8,228 nucleotides of DNA from CAYPKG01 sp964411275 (GTDB lineage Bacteria > Bacillota > Clostridia > Christensenellales > CAG-138): positions 1 to 8,228 of the forward strand of contig CAYPKG010000062.1 of the NCBI GenBank assembly GCA_964411275.1, written 5' to 3'. Position 1 is the stretch's first letter, and every line of letters starts with the position of its first letter. A program made the translations under genes and the position numbers. Below the pieces are notes generated by a model. The model searched no databases, was not told the DNA's origin, and saw nothing but the letters and a program-made list of their open reading frames with translations. This document shows positions 5,243 through 8,228 of this stretch, piece after piece.

Positions 5243-6670
5243 TTATGGGAAAATTAGCCGAAAAGACGTTCCACCCTCATTGCTCTGCACAGAGATGGTC
5301 GCATGATGCCTCTTTACAATTTCACCTGCAATGGCAAGACCTAAACCTGTTCCACTTTTATTTTCTTTTGTATTGGTCTTATGGAAACGATCAAAAATAT
5401 ATGGGATGTCTTCCTGATCAATTCCAATCCCATGGTCGGTTACCGTGAGCATAAAACCATTCTGACGGATGAGAGTCACTTCAATTGTTCCTTTCTCATA
5501 GGAAAACTTCACAGCGTTATCCAAAAGAATGAAAAGCAGCTGACGAATGCGACCATAGTCACCGCTAATGAGGCATTCTGTATCGGGCAAAGCAATCTCA
5601 ATGGCAACTTGTTTGCTCTGTGCTACGCGCCGAACCGCGCGGACGGCATCGTTTACCACATCACAAAGGTTAACTTTTTCCATGCTTAACTGAAAACCCA
5701 TATCTTGTAAACGGGACAACTCAAGCAAATCGTTGACCAAACGCTCCAAATGCCTGCTCTCGGACAGCATTTGGTCATAATACTCGATCGTTTCAGCGGG
5801 GCTGGTAACTGTCCCCTCGCGCAAAAGTTCAATAGAGCCTCTCAGCACAGCAACCGGGGTGCGCAGCTCGTGGGACACATTAACAACAAAGCTTTCTCGC
5901 AATTTATCTAAATTCTCCTGCTCAAGCTCTGCTGTCCTCAGCCGCTGCGCAAGGGTGTCCAGCACCTTGGCAAGCTGCCCGATTTCATCCCCAGATGCAG
6001 CACTTGTTTGCACCTCATAATTGCCTTCTGCAAGGGCTAACGCAGCGTTTTTCATCTGTGAGAGTGGGCGAGTAAACCGATAAGAAAGAAAGGCTGCGAT
6101 TATACCAGAGAACAAAAGAGCAATGACGCATCCCACAAGCACAGTAGCACTGCCCTGCTTGACGGCCTCAGTGATTCCACTGACAGGAGAATGGATTAAA
6201 ACGGCACCTACAACCTTTTCTCCAATCCATATCGGGGCACCAACTGTTAAAGCGCCGATGCCCAATAAGCCCGAAAACTCCGCTCCATAAGTCATTTCAC
6301 CGGAGAAAACTTTGGATACAATTTCTTCGGCATTTTCGGGAAGCTCTGTGTAGTTGGGGGTATAGCTTCTGTGCCCCCGCGTGGATATATTAAGCTGTTC
6401 GTCCACAATCCAAACTTCCGCCATAGCAAGTTCATCCAAAAACTTTATGTAGGCACCATATCCGCCTTGACCACTTCCTGCCAAGCCACCTACTTGAAAG
6501 GATGACAAGGTTGATGCAATCGAAACTGCTTTTTCTTCCATTGCCGTGCGGTTGATGTTGATGGTATGGTTGCGAAACAGCAGTATAAAAACACTGCCTA
6601 AAATGATGGAGAACAATAGCATAACAGCGCCAAAGGCAGCTACCAGTTTGAAGAAAATTTTATTCTTCAT
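5243..6670 (-). CDS. membrane sensor histidine kinase
   Basis: 475 aa. Transmembrane helices lie at about 9-32 and 174-197, enclosing an extracytoplasmic sensor region of about 140 residues (Cache-like by size and position only). HAMP follows at about 198-250 (RFTRPLSQMKNAALALAEGNY), then HisKA with SHELRTP and phospho-acceptor His267, and HATPase_c with Asn385 in the N box, DHGIGI (412-417), IFDRFHK and SGTGLGLAI (439-447). All catalytic boxes are intact. The kinase autophosphorylates on His267 and passes phosphate to the regulator encoded just upstream. I chose the ATG at 6670: it has GAGGTG before it and overlaps the regulator gene by 11 bases; nine further codons could be read upstream but have no ribosome-binding site. 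The sensed signal cannot be told from sequence. Confidence 0.95.
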   Translation of the reverse strand: MKNKIFFKLVAAFGAVMLLFSIILGSVFILLFRNHTININRTAMEEKAVSIASTLSSFQVGGLAGSGQGGYGAYIKFLDELAMAEVWIVDEQLNISTRGHRSYTPNYTELPENAEEIVSKVFSGEMTYGAEFSGLLGIGALTVGAPIWIGEKVVGAVLIHSPVSGITEAVKQGSATVLVGCVIALLFSGIIAAFLSYRFTRPLSQMKNAALALAEGNYEVQTSAASGDEIGQLAKVLDTLAQRLRTAELEQENLDKLRESFVVNVSHELRTPVAVLRGSIELLREGTVTSPAETIEYYDQMLSESRHLERLVNDLLELSRLQDMGFQLSMEKVNLCDVVNDAVRAVRRVAQSKQVAIEIALPDTECLISGDYGRIRQLLFILLDNAVKFSYEKGTIEVTLIRQNGFMLTVTDHGIGIDQEDIPYIFDRFHKTNTKENKSGTGLGLAIAGEIVKRHHATISVQSNEGGTSFRLIFP

Positions 6671-7352
6671 GGAGCACCTCAAATTTATATCCCACATTGC
6701 GTATTGTGCGGATTTCCCAAGCAGGATGTTCTACGGCATCCAGCTTTGCACGCAGGCGTTTCATGTGGGAATCCACGGTGCGAGGATCACCGTAATAATC
6801 ATATCCCCAAAGCAAATCCAGCAGCATTTCGCGGGTATAGGCACGGCTCTTTCCCTTTGCCAGTGTCCACAGCATATCAATTTCTCGTTTGGTCAGCGCA
6901 ACGGGATTCGAATCCACAGTGACACTGTAATCAGCAAGGTTGATGCGTAAATTTTCGATTGCCAGCACCTGCTCGCTTGTGTTTTCGCTTTTTTCGATGC
7001 GCCGCATGACCGCCTTAATCCGTGCCATTACTTCACCGGGCGAAAATGGCTTGACAATGTAATCGTCTGCACCGATTTCAAGCCCCATAATTTTCTCAAA
7101 ATCTTCCCCACGAGCGGTAATCATAATAATCGGCACATCAGACTCTCGCCGGATTTCTCTGCAAACCTGAAAGCCATCCAGCTTTGGCATCATCACATCC
7201 AACAAAATAATTTGGGGGTTATGGTTGTGAAACTCATCCAAAGCAGCCTGTCCATTCTCGGCAAGTATGGTATTATAGCCCTCCTTTTGTGCGGCTGTTT
7301 TCAAAATATTTAATAGCTGCGGATTATCATCCGCAATTAAAACTGTATTCAT
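6660..7352 (-). CDS. OmpR/PhoB-family response regulator
   Basis: 230 aa. The receiver domain (1-118) has the acidic pair Asp8-Asp9, phospho-acceptor Asp52 (LLDVMMPKLDG), Thr79 and Lys101 (VKPF). The C-terminal winged helix (about 130-226) has the family pattern LTKREIDMLWTLA, TREMLLDLLWGYDYYGDPRTVDSHMKRLRAKL and IRNVGYKF. Phosphorylated members dimerise and bind tandem repeats near promoters. I chose the ATG at 7352, 7 bases after AAAGGAGG; an upstream in-frame ATG has no such site. It is the first gene of the kinase operon and diverges from the DUF2680-like gene, so the spacer between them is its most likely target. Confidence 0.95.
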   Translation of the reverse strand: MNTVLIADDNPQLLNILKTAAQKEGYNTILAENGQAALDEFHNHNPQIILLDVMMPKLDGFQVCREIRRESDVPIIMITARGEDFEKIMGLEIGADDYIVKPFSPGEVMARIKAVMRRIEKSENTSEQVLAIENLRINLADYSVTVDSNPVALTKREIDMLWTLAKGKSRAYTREMLLDLLWGYDYYGDPRTVDSHMKRLRAKLDAVEHPAWEIRTIRNVGYKFEVLHEE

Positions 7353-7379
7353 TGCAAAACCTCCTTTACACCTACACCT

Positions 7380-7419
7380 ATGATAAAGCATAGCAAAACA
7401 ATATGGCAAACAAATGGCA
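7380..7419 (-). promoter_or_regulatory. promoter and tandem repeats for the two-component operon
   Basis: On the minus strand TTGCCA (7404-7409) and TATCAT (7380-7385) stand 18 bases apart, a fair sigma-A promoter. TGCCATAT (7401-7408) and TGCCATTT (7412-7419), both read on the minus strand, are direct repeats 11 bp apart and overlap the -35; that is the usual geometry of an OmpR-family site, suggesting autoregulation. CTATG/CATAG (7378-7393) is a short inverted repeat over the -10. Confidence 0.5.
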
Positions 7420-7464
7420 CAGGAAAAGTAAAAACAAAAAACTTACACCACTCGTGACACGCGG

Positions 7465-7531
7465 TTGCCATATAAGCTTGTTAAGATAATGCTGTCCTCA
7501 AACAAACCACATTTTGAAAGGAGTTCTCAAT
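7465..7531 (+). promoter_or_regulatory. probable promoter of the DUF2680-like gene
   Basis: TTGCCATAT (7465-7473) repeats on the plus strand the word found upstream of the regulator operon. TTGCCA followed 16 bases later by TAATGC (7487-7492) is a weak promoter; a poor -10 and a regulator-like word at the -35 would fit activation by the response regulator. GAAAGGAG (7516-7523) is the ribosome-binding site. Confidence 0.4.
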
Positions 7532-8026
7532 ATGAAAAGCACAAAGAATTTATTCACAGGTTGTATCGTTGCAATGGTACTTGCAGCAACCTCTGTCACG
7601 GCCTTTGCAGCTTCGGCATACAGCACGCCGGCTGAAGCTGTGGCAGGGATTACCGGCAGAACCACAGAGAGTGTAACTGCAGAAAAATTGGAAAGTGGAA
7701 AAGCTTACGGTACCATCGCCTCCGAAGCAGGAAAGCTCGACGAGTTCAAGGCTGAAATGCTGGATATGAAAAAGGATAATTTGGCAGCACAAGTAGCAGC
7801 CGGAACAATTACACAGGAAAAAGCCGATGCAATGATTCAGGCGATCGAAGAAAATCAGGCAGTATGTGACGGAACAGGTTCGGCAAGAATGGGTCAGGGG
7901 GCCGGCGCAAAATTCGGCTCTAATGGGGCCGGGCAAGGATTTGGCGGGGCAAACCGCGGCGCGGGAATGGGAAGTGGTCAAGGCAGTGGACGCAACATGA
8001 ATAATGGCATGTGTATCGGCCAATAA
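7532..8026 (+). CDS. secreted DUF2680-like protein with Gly-rich tail
   Basis: 164 aa. Residues 1-26 are a typical Gram-positive signal peptide: KSTKN, hydrophobic core, and an AFA-A cleavage site; no lipobox. Residues about 31-112 look like a DUF2680 domain (STPAEAVAGITGRTTESV, ESGKAYGTIASEAGKLDEFK, then a helix, AAGTITQEKADAMIQAIEENQ and CDGTG). The family is of unknown function, with YckD of Bacillus as a member by memory. Residues 117-164 are a low-complexity Gly/Asn/Met/Gln tail ending in CIGQ, so the exported protein has Cys112 and Cys161. I chose the ATG at 7532, 8 bases after GAAAGGAG, over one six codons upstream that has no such site and would spoil the signal peptide. The divergent two-component genes suggest this is a target, perhaps a cell-envelope or metal-stress protein; that part is inference. 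Confidence 0.85.
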   Translation: MKSTKNLFTGCIVAMVLAATSVTAFAASAYSTPAEAVAGITGRTTESVTAEKLESGKAYGTIASEAGKLDEFKAEMLDMKKDNLAAQVAAGTITQEKADAMIQAIEENQAVCDGTGSARMGQGAGAKFGSNGAGQGFGGANRGAGMGSGQGSGRNMNNGMCIGQ

Positions 8027-8048
8027 GCGTCTGAAAATGCATTGTAAG

Positions 8049-8080
8049 AAGGAGTGGCAATATATGCCGCTCCTTTTTGT
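8049..8080 (+). terminator. terminator after the DUF2680-like gene
   Basis: AAGGAGTGGCA (8049-8059) and TGCCGCTCCTT (8065-8075) pair over 11 positions with one G-U, loop ATATA, followed by TTTGTTATT. It lies 22 bases past the stop codon. Confidence 0.88.
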
Positions 8081-8084
8081 TATT

Positions 8085-8228
8085 AATATTGCTGATTTTG
8101 ATAACACAGAGGGAATCTTTCTGCAAAGAGGGAGCGACATAAAAAGGAGGAGATGGTTTAGTTTACGAGAAGCCACTGGAGTGCTATCATAAAAGTGCAG
8201 ACCCAAAACACCCAAAATCTGATAGAAT
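8085..8228. other. no complete gene; possible start of a further unit
   Basis: AAAAAGGAGGAG (8139-8150) is a very good ribosome-binding site, but the ATG that follows reads M-V-stop. Another frame is open from the TAA just before it to the window end (the part after GGDG reads LVYEKPLECYHKSADPKHP), without an ATG, GTG or TTG start. CTATCAT (8184-8190) and TGATAG (8220-8225) form an inverted repeat like the outer arms of the operator at 4262-4318. I cannot assign this region. Confidence 0.3.

Noticed and set aside
7550..8215. 221-aa minus-strand ORF opposite the DUF2680-like gene
   Set aside because: It is the shadow of a gene with signal peptide, domain and terminator; it has odd composition and no ribosome-binding site.
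1..8228. CRISPR array
   Set aside because: No regularly spaced direct repeats of 23-40 bases are present.

Overview
The window looks like low-to-mid G+C DNA from a Gram-positive anaerobe of the class Clostridia, probably a gut Oscillospiraceae/Ruminococcaceae-type bacterium. The reasons are strong AGGAGG-type ribosome-binding sites, an OmpR/HK pair beside a DUF2680-type secreted protein, and a clostridial-style serine recombinase cassette. This is inferred from protein style only; no marker gene is present.

Layout. Positions 1-204 hold a structured, apparently non-coding stretch with a tRNA-like 3' end and a strong bidirectional terminator, probably host DNA or an older junction. Positions 205-433 have no convincing gene. 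Positions 434-4227 hold a tight four-gene minus-strand operon, in transcription order: a RecA-fold (AAA_25/RepA-like) ATPase, a serine recombinase of 568 aa, a 251-aa protein and a 121-aa protein. The last three genes overlap, so translation is coupled. Diverging from the operon is a small Xre/Cro-type repressor gene (4331-4687), and the shared control region carries nested inverted repeats. Positions 4688-5170 hold a highly structured block (inverted repeats, repeated AACCTTG words, a 28-bp hairpin) and a small Cys-rich ORF. I read about 310-5170 as an integrated mobile element or a remnant of one; I could not define its exact ends.

Positions 5171-8080 look like ordinary chromosome: a minus-strand response regulator/histidine kinase operon with its own terminator, and a divergent plus-strand gene for a secreted DUF2680-like protein with a Gly-rich tail. 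The RR/HK pair probably senses an envelope signal and controls itself and the secreted protein; TGCCAT repeats 11 bp apart in the intergenic region fit OmpR-family binding. The last 150 bases hold no complete gene.

The most interesting observation is that the recombinase has no zinc ribbon. Its C-terminal third is instead a domain that recurs, diverged, in both small proteins encoded directly downstream. This suggests a multi-subunit recombination machine built from one duplicated domain, co-expressed with a helicase-like ATPase.
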